A stretch of DNA of 25,254 bases from a virus, in the IMG/VR virus record IMGVR_UViG_3300030101_002866, positions 1 through 25,254 of that record. One strand, 5' to 3'. Of the stretch, positions 11,441 through 16,925 are shown piece by piece. The notes below the pieces were generated by a model. It was not told the DNA's origin and searched no databases. It saw only the letters and a program-made list of their open reading frames with translations. The translations under genes were made by a program, and so were the position numbers. Within the stretch, counting starts at the first letter, position 1, and every line of letters starts with the position of its first letter.

Positions 11441-11617
11441 ATGCCTGACAAGTTAGATTTTAATAGCACGTCTTTCAAAAATTCCCAAGCAGCTAAGATT
11501 GTAAAGAACAAGCCAAACTCGTATGGGAGCAGAAAAAAGAAATCTAAAAACCCTACAGGGATTTTAGGATTATCTTTCTTAAATCCTAAAAAGGGAAGAT
11601 TTGGAAGTTACTCGTGA
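11441..11617 (+). CDS. Small basic hypothetical protein (58 aa)
   Basis: First gene of the late unit. It begins MPDKLDFNSTSFKNSQAAKI and continues with a Lys-rich stretch (RKKKSKNPTGILGLSFL) to PKKGRFGSYS. The opening is acidic/polar, the rest basic. No family recognised. Its TGA overlaps a GTG start for the next reading frame. Confidence 0.65.
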   Translation: MPDKLDFNSTSFKNSQAAKIVKNKPNSYGSRKKKSKNPTGILGLSFLNPKKGRFGSYS

Positions 11618-11751
11618 GAAAAGACAAATGGCTCATAGAGCAATATAATCGAAACAGGTTACCTAAAGATTGGGTATATACAATAAAAGAATTATGGCAA
11701 AAAAGGGAAGAGCTAAAAAGAAAGGAAACAAAATCTGTCCGGCAGGAATAG
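11614..11751 (+). CDS. Possible overlapping small protein with GTG start (45 aa)
   Basis: Frame opens with GTG overlapping the previous stop (GTGA) and runs to TAG at 11749-11751. It encodes VRKDKWLIEQYNRNRLPKDW then VYTIKELWQKREELKRKE, a plausible helical basic protein. Its last 58 nt are shared out of frame with the next gene. The first 80 nt would otherwise be non-coding in a module with almost no gaps. Confidence 0.4.
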   Translation: MRKDKWLIEQYNRNRLPKDWVYTIKELWQKREELKRKETKSVRQE

Positions 11752-11861
11752 CTTGGGCGAAAAGAACCTTTGATACTTACCCTTCAGCTTATGCTAATAT
11801 GGCGGCAAGTAAATATTGCAAAGACCCTAACTATGCTAAAGGAGCTAAAAAGAAAAAGTAA
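11694..11861 (+). CDS. Small Lys-rich Cys-containing phage protein (55 aa)
   Basis: ATG 11694 is preferred to an upstream TTG. Sequence: basic start MAKKGRAKKKGNKICPAGIA, then WAKRTFDTYPSAYANMAASK and YCKDPNYAKGAKKKK. The segment CPAGIAWAKRTFDTYPSAYANMAA is of a type seen repeatedly in marine phage genomes among late small genes. Two Cys residues and a Lys-rich composition suggest nucleic-acid binding or a virion component. Function unproven. Confidence 0.72.
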   Translation: MAKKGRAKKKGNKICPAGIAWAKRTFDTYPSAYANMAASKYCKDPNYAKGAKKKK

Positions 11862-11980
11862 TGGACGCAAAAAAATTAAAAGAAATTTCAAGTCAATTAA
11901 AAAAAGCATCTGCTATGCATAAAGCACAAGCGGGTAAGATTGATAGATTAATTAAGTCAATGTCAAAGAAAAAGAAATGA
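11861..11980 (+). CDS. Very small Lys-rich protein (39 aa)
   Basis: TAATG coupling with the previous gene and ATGA coupling with the next. MDAKKLKEISSQLKKASAMH then KAQAGKIDRLIKSMSKKKK is one long amphipathic basic helix. Too short for family assignment, but the coupling on both sides supports it. Confidence 0.6.
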   Translation: MDAKKLKEISSQLKKASAMHKAQAGKIDRLIKSMSKKKK

Positions 11981-12093
11981 GCAAGTTAAGTAAAGCACAG
12001 AGAAAAATTGCAAGAGCTGCTATGCCTTTTGATAAGATTACAAAAGCAGATTTTGACGTATTGAAGAAACGTAAAAAAAATAAAAATAAATAG
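11977..12093 (+). CDS. Very small basic phage protein (38 aa)
   Basis: MSKLSKAQRKIARAAMPFDK followed by ITKADFDVLKKRKKNKNK. The pattern LSxxQRKIAxAAxPxDKITxADFxxLKxxK is one I recognise from many marine phages, always as a tiny gene in a basic-protein cluster. Function unknown. Confidence 0.68.
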   Translation: MSKLSKAQRKIARAAMPFDKITKADFDVLKKRKKNKNK

Positions 12094-12095
12094 TT

Positions 12096-12251
12096 ATGCC
12101 AACAGTTAGTTATAAGTGTGCAAACACAGGAAAAATGAAAAAACAAACTTTCCCTTACAATGCAGTAGGTAAAGCTCAGGCAGTTGAGTTTGCTAAAACA
12201 ATGGGGGGAAAAATTAAAAACAATCCAAATAGATATTCAGACGGATACTAA
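12096..12251 (+). CDS. Small hypothetical protein (51 aa)
   Basis: MPTVSYKCANTGKMKKQTFP, YNAVGKAQAVEFAKTMGGKI, then NNPNRYSDGY. It has one cysteine and a beta-beta-alpha-looking layout, similar to tiny phage proteins that carry a K-M-K-K-x-F-P-Y-x-x-x-G-K motif. ATG is 2 nt after the previous stop. Confidence 0.65.
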   Translation: MPTVSYKCANTGKMKKQTFPYNAVGKAQAVEFAKTMGGKIKNNPNRYSDGY

Positions 12252-12253
12252 AA

Positions 12254-12508
12254 ATGGGTGAGTTAAAAAAATGGAGAGAAGAGAAGTGGGTTCGCATAGG
12301 AACTGATGGTTCTATCAAAGGTGCTTGTGGGACAAGTAAAAATAAAAAGAATCCCGACAGGTGTTTACCTTTGAAGAAAGCTCAATCTATGACAAAAGCG
12401 GAGAGAGCGAGAACCGCAAGAAAAAAGAAACGTGCCGGAGCACGAGGTAAAACAGTTGTAGCTAATACTAAAGCAGGAAGAGTTACAAAAAAATACACTA
12501 AGAGGTAA
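12254..12508 (+). CDS. Lys/Arg-rich protein with CGTS...DRCLP motif (84 aa)
   Basis: N-terminal part MGELKKWREEKWVRIGTDGS then IKGACGTSKNKKNPDRCLPL with two Cys, followed by KKAQSMTKAERARTARKKKR and a basic tail. The WVRI...GxIxGxCGTSKxKKNPDRCLPxxKAQSxTKAERA pattern is widespread in marine phages and some algal viruses. The combination of a two-Cys knuckle and a very basic tail suggests binding to packaged DNA, but this is inferred. Confidence 0.74.
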   Translation: MGELKKWREEKWVRIGTDGSIKGACGTSKNKKNPDRCLPLKKAQSMTKAERARTARKKKRAGARGKTVVANTKAGRVTKKYTKR

Positions 12509-12798
12509 TGGCGGATAAATCTAAAATGAAATGCAATGTCGTTGTACGAAGTGATAGAGCGGGTAAAAAGAAAATGGTTAAAGCCTGTGAAGGAGGAAAA
12601 GAAAAACTCATTCATTTTGGAGCAAAAGGATATGGACATAATTATTCACGAGCTGCGAGAAAGAGCTTCAAGGCACGTCATAAGTGTGGAACCGCAAAAT
12701 CAAAACTAACTGCAAGATATTGGGCGTGTAAAAAATTATGGGCAGGAGCAGGTGGCTCAACCAAATCAAGTCCGAAAAATAGACAAGGAAAATATTAG
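12508..12798 (+). CDS. Small basic phage protein with IHFGAKGY and RARH-type motif (96 aa)
   Basis: Starts with a one-base overlap of the previous stop. Contains EKLIHFGAKGYGHNYS, then AARKSFKARHKCGTAKSKLT and ARYWACKKLWAGAGG. The IHFGxxGY...RxxFxARHxC...T..YWxCKxLW signature is a common small virion-region protein in phages. It has five Cys including a CKARHKC-like spacing that might bind metal. Promoter box at 12799 follows directly. Confidence 0.72.
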   Translation: MADKSKMKCNVVVRSDRAGKKKMVKACEGGKEKLIHFGAKGYGHNYSRAARKSFKARHKCGTAKSKLTARYWACKKLWAGAGGSTKSSPKNRQGKY

Positions 12799-12806
12799 TA
12801 TCTTTG
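12788..12806 (+). promoter_or_regulatory. Late-type promoter GAAAAT-N5-TATCTTTG
   Basis: TATCTTTG at 12799-12806 followed by TAAC, preceded by GAAAAT (12788-12793). There is no -33 TTTG. It begins in the last codons of the previous gene, 20 nt before ATG 12827. The same layout occurs at 16652-16671 and 24021-24041. Confidence 0.6.
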
Positions 12807-12826
12807 TAACATAAATACATACTGTT

Positions 12827-13021
12827 ATGGCTAAAAAGAAAAAAGACGATATTATGATTAAAGAATCCAATCAAGGAAAGTTTACTAATTGGGTCAAAAA
12901 AAATATGCCGGGTAAATCTACCTGTGCGGCTGCATCAGCAGTATTGAAAAGTAAAACCAAGTATAAACCAAACGTAGTCAAAATGGCGAACTTCGCTAAT
13001 AACTTTGGCTGCAAAAAATAA
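12827..13021 (+). CDS. Small basic Cys-containing protein (64 aa)
   Basis: Basic start MAKKKKDDIMIKESNQGKFT, then NWVKKNMPGKSTCAAASAVL and VVKMANFANNFGCKK. Two Cys 28 residues apart. The KFTxWVKKNMPGKSTCxAAxAVL...VVKMANFAxNFGxKK form is familiar from marine phage late regions. Likely virion-associated or DNA-binding; unproven. Confidence 0.68.
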   Translation: MAKKKKDDIMIKESNQGKFTNWVKKNMPGKSTCAAASAVLKSKTKYKPNVVKMANFANNFGCKK

Positions 13022-13027
13022 TTTAAA

Positions 13028-13234
13028 ATGAAACAAGGTTATAATGACAGACTTGATGAGTCTATTGGAATGAAGCACAAAGGACCAAAATCTCAGTCTA
13101 TGAAAAGTAGAAGAGATGAGTCAAAGGGAATGGCTAAAGCTATGACAGGTCACGCTTATAGTGGAGACCACCATATGGATAAGCACTACCCTAAAAGTGT
13201 AAAAGGTCATTTAGACAAACTTATCAAAAAGTAA
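13028..13234 (+). CDS. Small His/Lys-rich protein with DESxGM repeats (68 aa)
   Basis: MKQGYNDRLDESIGMKHKGP and SMKSRRDESKGMAKAM share an R-x-DES-x-GM motif in tandem. The end HAYSGDHHMDKHYPKS is His-rich. The R(K/R)DESKGM motif is common in small phage proteins of this neighbourhood. Charge pattern suggests a structural or DNA-contacting peptide. Confidence 0.66.
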   Translation: MKQGYNDRLDESIGMKHKGPKSQSMKSRRDESKGMAKAMTGHAYSGDHHMDKHYPKSVKGHLDKLIKK

Positions 13235-13235
13235 G

Positions 13236-13376
13236 ATGGGTAAGTGGTTAGTTAAAATCGGATTATGGATGCAACGGGCGTGGAAGAAACTTCTATGCAA
13301 GTGGAATTGGCTAATTTCTAAATTGATTATAGAAGTGGACGAATGTCCGGTTGCACAATGTATGTGTAAGAAATGA
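13236..13376 (+). CDS. Small Trp-rich Cys protein (46 aa)
   Basis: MGKWLVKIGLWMQRAWKKLL then CKWNWLISKLIIEVDECPVA and QCMCKK. It has five Trp and an amphipathic basic helix that could associate with membrane, followed by ECPVAQCMC (three Cys in 7 residues). ATGA coupling with the next gene supports expression. No family recognised. Confidence 0.6.
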   Translation: MGKWLVKIGLWMQRAWKKLLCKWNWLISKLIIEVDECPVAQCMCKK

Positions 13377-13540
13377 AATGGAATGAGAAATCAAAAGGCT
13401 TTGGCGACACAGTTGCTAAGGTAACTCGAATAACAGGCATTAAGTCTGCAGTAGATACAGTTGCGAAGAAGTTAGGGACCGACTGTGGCTGCGATAAAAG
13501 GCGTGATACCTTAAACAGAATAATTCCCTATCAAAAATAA
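13373..13540 (+). CDS. Small conserved phage protein with CGCxxR motif (55 aa)
   Basis: MKWNEKSKGFGDTVAKVTRI, TGIKSAVDTVAKKLGTDCGC, then DKRRDTLNRIIPYQK. The pattern GxGDTIxKxTxxTGIKxxVD...GxxCGCxKRxxxLNxxxPY is one I recognise from many Bacteroidetes phages and satellites near tail or head genes. The adjacent Cys-Gly-Cys could bind a metal or form a disulfide. Function unknown. Start at ATG 13373 overlapping the previous TGA. Confidence 0.72.
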   Translation: MKWNEKSKGFGDTVAKVTRITGIKSAVDTVAKKLGTDCGCDKRRDTLNRIIPYQK

Positions 13541-13545
13541 AAATT

Positions 13546-14019
13546 ATGGCGTATCAAAAATTACAAGGTAAAAGAGCTATAAATGTATATCCTACGGATA
13601 ATGTAATTATTCCCGCACCGGGAGATGAAGCAGTATCAGGAAATACAGACGCTAACACCGCAAATAAGTTAGTGGACTCAACTGCATTGTTTCAAACTAA
13701 AAGTATTATTCCGGGAGCTACTGTATATAATACTGATACCGGTGCTGCTGCAACGGTAACAGGAGTAGATAGTCCTACAACTTTAAGTTTGAGTGCCGAC
13801 ATCTTTACCGCACAACCTGAGGCTTATGTAGTGTATAACACTAATAACAGTGAAGGTCCTGTTTTATTTGTTGGAACAGGCGGTACATTAACTATTAAAA
13901 CAGTTGGTGGAGATGTTGTCCAATTAACTAATGTAGCTAACGGTTCATTTATTCCTATTATGGTTCAGTGTGTACAAAACTCAGGAACCACATCAAGTGG
14001 AATTATAGCATTGTGGTAA
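13546..14019 (+). CDS. Small virion structural protein, beta-rich (157 aa)
   Basis: Almost all beta: MAYQKLQGKRAINVYPTDNV, a middle repeat-like ATVTGVDSPTTLSLSADIF segment, and GTGGTLTIKTVGGDVVQLTN ending GSFIPIMVQCVQNSGTT then IIALW. The C-terminal half (GGxLxVxTxGGDxVxxxNVxxGxFxPxxVxxVxxxGTTAxxIIALW) is a recurring small phage structural domain, probably a head decoration or tail spike component. No signal peptide. Confidence 0.7.
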   Translation: MAYQKLQGKRAINVYPTDNVIIPAPGDEAVSGNTDANTANKLVDSTALFQTKSIIPGATVYNTDTGAAATVTGVDSPTTLSLSADIFTAQPEAYVVYNTNNSEGPVLFVGTGGTLTIKTVGGDVVQLTNVANGSFIPIMVQCVQNSGTTSSGIIALW

Positions 14020-14020
14020 T

Positions 14021-14176
14021 ATGGGTAGTATAATAGCTATAGGAAATGCAATACTAACTACTATAATGAGTGGTAGTGGTACTGTGCCTACAAATTTTTT
14101 GATAACCGAAAATGCATTCGCTCCGCCTAATGACCAAATAGTCACTGAAGCGGGAGTTGATATGATAGCAGAATAA
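14021..14176 (+). CDS. Small hypothetical protein (51 aa)
   Basis: MGSIIAIGNAILTTIMSGSG then TVPTNFLITENAFAPPNDQI and EAGVDMIAE. Short hydrophobic N-terminus followed by a polar tail. It lies between two structural genes with 1- and 10-nt gaps, and may be a structural accessory. No family recognised. Confidence 0.58.
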   Translation: MGSIIAIGNAILTTIMSGSGTVPTNFLITENAFAPPNDQIVTEAGVDMIAE

Positions 14177-14186
14177 AAATAAAATT

Positions 14187-14987
14187 ATGGCAACAAAATT
14201 TTCACAGTTTAGTGCAGTAGCTCCATCAGGAACAACAGAGATTGTTGGATTAGATGGGGGTTCAAATGCAAAGTTTGCGATTAGCACTCTTAATGTAGGT
14301 AATCTCGGAGGTCTTCCTTTGTCTATAGGAAACGGAGGTACCGGTCAAACAACTCAACCTTTAGCATTAGACGCAATAACTGATGCAAACAATCAAGTTG
14401 CTAATGATATACTGTATATAGACGGTTCAGGAGCAAGTAATGTAGCTGCTTTTACTGACCCTTCAAGATTACCGGGTGTTCCGGAAAGAATAGGGATATA
14501 TGCAGAATATCAAAACGGAACCGCAGGGGGGACATATTTTAACTTTCCTAATGGAGGTAATACGGATATTCCTTTTAACTTTTCACAAAATTGGTCAACA
14601 AGTAACATTAACAGTATTTCAATGACTTTCAATGGTCAAGCAGGTGCTGCCGGTAATACCACCTTTACTTTACCTTTGTCCGGTTATTATAAGTTTACAG
14701 TAAATTTAAATTTCTTTGACCAAGTACAAGGATTGAAAGTCACTTCAAATTTATTTAACGTTAGCACTTCTGCACAAAAAGGAGTTATATTTCAAAGATG
14801 TGAAGCTAATGTTACTATCGAACAAATGTATGTTGGAGTTGCTACACAAATATTTACTGCAAACGACCAAGTACAAATTTATGCTGAATTTTCCGGTGGA
14901 ACAGGTACACCTGACCCTTATCCAAGTACAACTTCAGCTAATTATCCGGGTGCTTCAGTATTAATTGAATATTTAGGTCAACCTTAA
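14187..14987 (+). CDS. Tail fibre / receptor-binding type protein with C1q/TNF-like domain (266 aa)
   Basis: N-terminal virion-attachment-like segment (MATKFSQFSAVAPSGTTEIV then FAISTLN), the tail-fibre linker LSIGNGGTGQTT around 46-57, and a C-terminal beta-sandwich from about 125 with FTLPLSGYYKFTVNLNFFDQ, VGVATQIFTANDQVQIYAEF and ASVLIEYLG, a pattern typical of C1q/TNF-like trimeric domains. It probably forms a trimeric fibre or host-binding tip. Exact host ligand unknown. Confidence 0.75.
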   Translation: MATKFSQFSAVAPSGTTEIVGLDGGSNAKFAISTLNVGNLGGLPLSIGNGGTGQTTQPLALDAITDANNQVANDILYIDGSGASNVAAFTDPSRLPGVPERIGIYAEYQNGTAGGTYFNFPNGGNTDIPFNFSQNWSTSNINSISMTFNGQAGAAGNTTFTLPLSGYYKFTVNLNFFDQVQGLKVTSNLFNVSTSAQKGVIFQRCEANVTIEQMYVGVATQIFTANDQVQIYAEFSGGTGTPDPYPSTTSANYPGASVLIEYLGQP

Positions 14988-14995
14988 AATTTAAC

Positions 14996-15109
14996 ATGGA
15001 ATATCAAACATCTATAACAGTAGACATCAAAGACTTAAAAATAACATATGAAATTGTAAATGAAGATGACTCAGATAGACAAGGATACAACATTCAGGTT
15101 AACCCTTAA
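14996..15109 (+). CDS. Possible very small protein (37 aa) overlapping the next gene
   Basis: MEYQTSITVDIKDLKITYEI then VNEDDSDRQGYNIQVNP, a plausible beta-hairpin peptide filling the 72-nt gap between the fibre gene and 15060. The last 50 nt overlap the next gene out of frame. Supported only by gap-filling and composition. Confidence 0.42.
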   Translation: MEYQTSITVDIKDLKITYEIVNEDDSDRQGYNIQVNP

Positions 15110-15365
15110 AGATGCGGCAGGATTAGGGTTTGTTCTCGTAAGCATATTAAGTGTTTACTTTTCTTTGAAAGCTGATATTGCATTAGCAATGGAAAAACCT
15201 GAACCGGTTATATCTGAGCAAGAATATCATTACAAAGATGAGATTGTTAGAAAAACCATTATGTTAACACAACAAGATGTTGACGCAATGAAAGAAGATG
15301 TTAGAGAGATTAAAGAAACATTAAAAACTTTAGAAGCACGACTTTATGAAAATAAAAGAAAATGA
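15060..15365 (+). CDS. One-TM protein with C-terminal coiled coil (101 aa)
   Basis: Residues about 19-37 (AAGLGFVLVSILSVYFSLKA) form one TM helix. The rest is a charged coiled coil (DVDAMKEDVREIKETLKTLE). The start could be ATG 15060 or 15066. It opens the lysis block (secreted thioredoxin-fold protein, small basic protein, amidase, holin-like protein), so a role in membrane disruption or virion assembly at the membrane is possible. Confidence 0.68.
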   Translation: MKMTQIDKDTTFRLTLKDAAGLGFVLVSILSVYFSLKADIALAMEKPEPVISEQEYHYKDEIVRKTIMLTQQDVDAMKEDVREIKETLKTLEARLYENKRK

Positions 15366-15697
15366 AAAATTTAATTTATTGCTTATTATTATTGTTGCCG
15401 TTTTCATCTAATGTAGAAAACAAAACGGATGACATTTCATATGACTACACCGTACTTCATTTAAACGCTAATTGGAATAAATCCAATGCAGTTCCTATCG
15501 ATAAATTAATTGGCTGCAATCTTGAGTGGGCTTTGATTGAAGAACAATCCTCAGCAGTAAAAGAAAAATTTTCAAAGATACCCGTAGTTGCGTTAAAGAA
15601 AAAAGGCGAACCCGTAAAAGTATGGGAAGGAAACATTATGTTTGAACCTACAGTAACTGTAGAAGAAATACAAAAAGTATTAGATTCTCTTAGATAA
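15362..15697 (+). CDS. Secreted thioredoxin-fold-like protein without CxxC (111 aa)
   Basis: A signal peptide is clear: MKNLIYCLLLLLPFSS (residues 1-16). The mature part has YDYTVLHLNANWNKSNAVPI, where the thioredoxin active-site WCxxC position reads W38-NKSN with no cysteines, then SKIPVVALKKKGEPVKVWEG (cis-Pro strand and the G-E-P-V turn) and a C-terminal helix EIQKVLDSL. It keeps the fold-like order beta-alpha-beta...IP-beta-beta-alpha but not the redox site. ATGA start coupling. The role in the periplasm is unknown. Confidence 0.66.
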   Translation: MKNLIYCLLLLLPFSSNVENKTDDISYDYTVLHLNANWNKSNAVPIDKLIGCNLEWALIEEQSSAVKEKFSKIPVVALKKKGEPVKVWEGNIMFEPTVTVEEIQKVLDSLR

Positions 15698-15822
15698 TGG
15701 CTAAGATTCATATACCTATTTATCGTGAAAAGAATCACAAGAAAAGACCGGGAGTTCATTCAAAGAATGCATCCAAAAGTCAAACAGGATATAAACAAAA
15801 ATACAGAGGACAAGGAAGATGA
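15697..15822 (+). CDS. Small basic protein preceding the amidase (41 aa)
   Basis: MAKIHIPIYREKNHKKRPGV then HSKNASKSQTGYKQKYRGQG R. The pattern KRPGVHxKNxxSKxxxxxxYKKKYRGQGR is a familiar tiny phage protein found next to lysis genes. Start overlaps the previous stop (TAATG), end overlaps the amidase start (ATGA). Function unknown. Confidence 0.68.
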   Translation: MAKIHIPIYREKNHKKRPGVHSKNASKSQTGYKQKYRGQGR

Positions 15823-16283
15823 TACCATCAGAAATAGAAAACATTATAATACACTGCTCTGCGACAAGAGAAGGTGATGATACAATAAATGCAGAAGTAA
15901 TAGATAGATGGCACAAGGCAAGAGGATGGAAAGGGTGTGGATATCATTTCGTTGTATTAATAGATGGAACCATTGAAAGAGGAAGGTCAATAAATATTTG
16001 TGGAGCTCACACAAAGGGAAAAAATTGTAAGTCTTGGGGGGTATGTTATATTGGTGGCGTGGAGAAAGATGGTAAAACTCCTAAGGATACTCGAACACAA
16101 AAACAAAAAGAGTCATTAGAATACTTGTTGTATTTTTTAAAACTACTTGCACCTGAAGCAAGTATTAACGGACATAGAGATTTCGCTAATAAAGCGTGTC
16201 CAAGTTTCGATGCAACTAAAGAATATCAATACTTAAACAAAGATATTTTTGAAGACATTTATGGAGATGAAACAGATATTTAA
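15819..16283 (+). CDS. Endolysin: N-acetylmuramoyl-L-alanine amidase, T7-lysozyme type (154 aa)
   Basis: Amidase_2 enzyme that cuts the MurNAc-L-Ala bond of peptidoglycan. Zinc ligands by comparison with T7 lysozyme: His12 (IIIHCSAT), His119 (INGHRDF) and Cys127 (KACPSFDA). Lys125 and Tyr42 (GCGYHFVV) match the T7 catalytic Lys128/Tyr46. At 154 aa it matches T7 lysozyme length (~150). No signal peptide, so export depends on the holin-like protein encoded next, whose start overlaps. Confidence 0.92.
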   Translation: MIPSEIENIIIHCSATREGDDTINAEVIDRWHKARGWKGCGYHFVVLIDGTIERGRSINICGAHTKGKNCKSWGVCYIGGVEKDGKTPKDTRTQKQKESLEYLLYFLKLLAPEASINGHRDFANKACPSFDATKEYQYLNKDIFEDIYGDETDI

Positions 16284-16659
16284 AAAATTATTCGGATTAG
16301 AAAACTTGGGTCAAAAGGTCGGGGACTTGGCTGATAGATTTATTCAATCTAAAGATGAGAAGGCTCAGTTTGAAAAAGAGATGACACAAATATTTCTTGA
16401 TGCTGAAAAAGATATTCAAAAGAACATTAGTGATAGATGGAAAACTGACATGGCAAGTGATTCGTGGTTGTCTAAAAACGTAAGACCTATGGTTTTAATA
16501 TTTTTAGTTGTATCCACTGTGCTCTTAGTTTTTATTGATGCAGGTGTAATTCATTTTGAAGTAAAATCTAATTGGGTAGACTTATTGCAATTAGTTTTAA
16601 TAACAGTGATTTCTGCATATTTTGGAGGCAGGTCATTTGAAAAGATTAAAAGAAAATAA
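16267..16659 (+). CDS. Holin-like membrane protein (GTA/3TM-holin type), 130 aa
   Basis: Start taken at ATG 16267 (ATG 16261 is equally possible), overlapping the amidase 3' end by 17 nt. The N-terminal half is a charged helix (MKQIFKKLFGLENLGQKVGD...EKDIQKNISDRWKTDMASDS). Then WLSKNVRPMVLIFLVVSTVL forms a TM helix near residues 73-95 and DLLQLVLITVISAYFGGRSF a second near 104-124. The DxWLSKNVRPxVLhhL...GGRSxEK pattern fits phage/GTA holins. It would release the amidase. Sequence similarity by motif only. Confidence 0.75.
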   Translation: MKQIFKKLFGLENLGQKVGDLADRFIQSKDEKAQFEKEMTQIFLDAEKDIQKNISDRWKTDMASDSWLSKNVRPMVLIFLVVSTVLLVFIDAGVIHFEVKSNWVDLLQLVLITVISAYFGGRSFEKIKRK

Positions 16660-16671
16660 TTTGTAACTTTG
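16652..16671 (+). promoter_or_regulatory. Late-type promoter GAAAAT-N6-TAACTTTG
   Basis: TAACTTTG (16664-16671) followed by TAAC, with GAAAAT at 16652-16657. No TTTG at 19-20 nt; the nearest TTTG (16636-16639) is 24 nt away. It lies 23 nt before ATG 16695. Confidence 0.6.
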
Positions 16672-16694
16672 TAACAAACCAAAATTAAATCAAA

Positions 16695-16919
16695 ATGAAA
16701 TTAAGTAAAGAAGAATTAGAAGAAGTGCAGTCTATTAATACTGACTACACAAAAAAGAAAATTATGCTTGGAGACTTAGAAATTCAAAAAGCAGCAATCG
16801 TTTCTGAAATAGGAGCTTTGAAAATAAAGTTTGCTCAGAACGAAAAAAAATTGATAGATAAATACGGGAAAGATTCTGTCATTAATTTACAGACAGGAGA
16901 TGTCCAACAAAAAAAATAA
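16695..16919 (+). CDS. Small coiled-coil phage protein (74 aa)
   Basis: MKLSKEELEEVQSINTDYTK then KKIMLGDLEIQKAAIVSEIG and KFAQNEKKLIDKYGKDSVIN followed by LQTGDV. The LSKEEL...L...EY......LGxLExQKxxL...I......N...L.xKYGxxSINLxTGE layout is a recurring small helical protein next to fibre genes in flavobacterial phages. Two helices and a short beta end. Function unknown; possibly structural. Confidence 0.68.
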   Translation: MKLSKEELEEVQSINTDYTKKKIMLGDLEIQKAAIVSEIGALKIKFAQNEKKLIDKYGKDSVINLQTGDVQQKK

Positions 16920-16925
16920 ATACTA

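Noticed and set aside
14187-14287. Minus-strand 77-aa frame over the fibre start
   Set aside because: Overlaps the starts of two coupled plus-strand genes and has no supporting signal.
15819-16283. Peptidoglycan-recognition or regulatory role like T7 lysozyme inhibiting RNA polymerase
   Set aside because: The enzyme residues are clear but no phage RNA polymerase is seen in the window, so only the amidase role is claimed.
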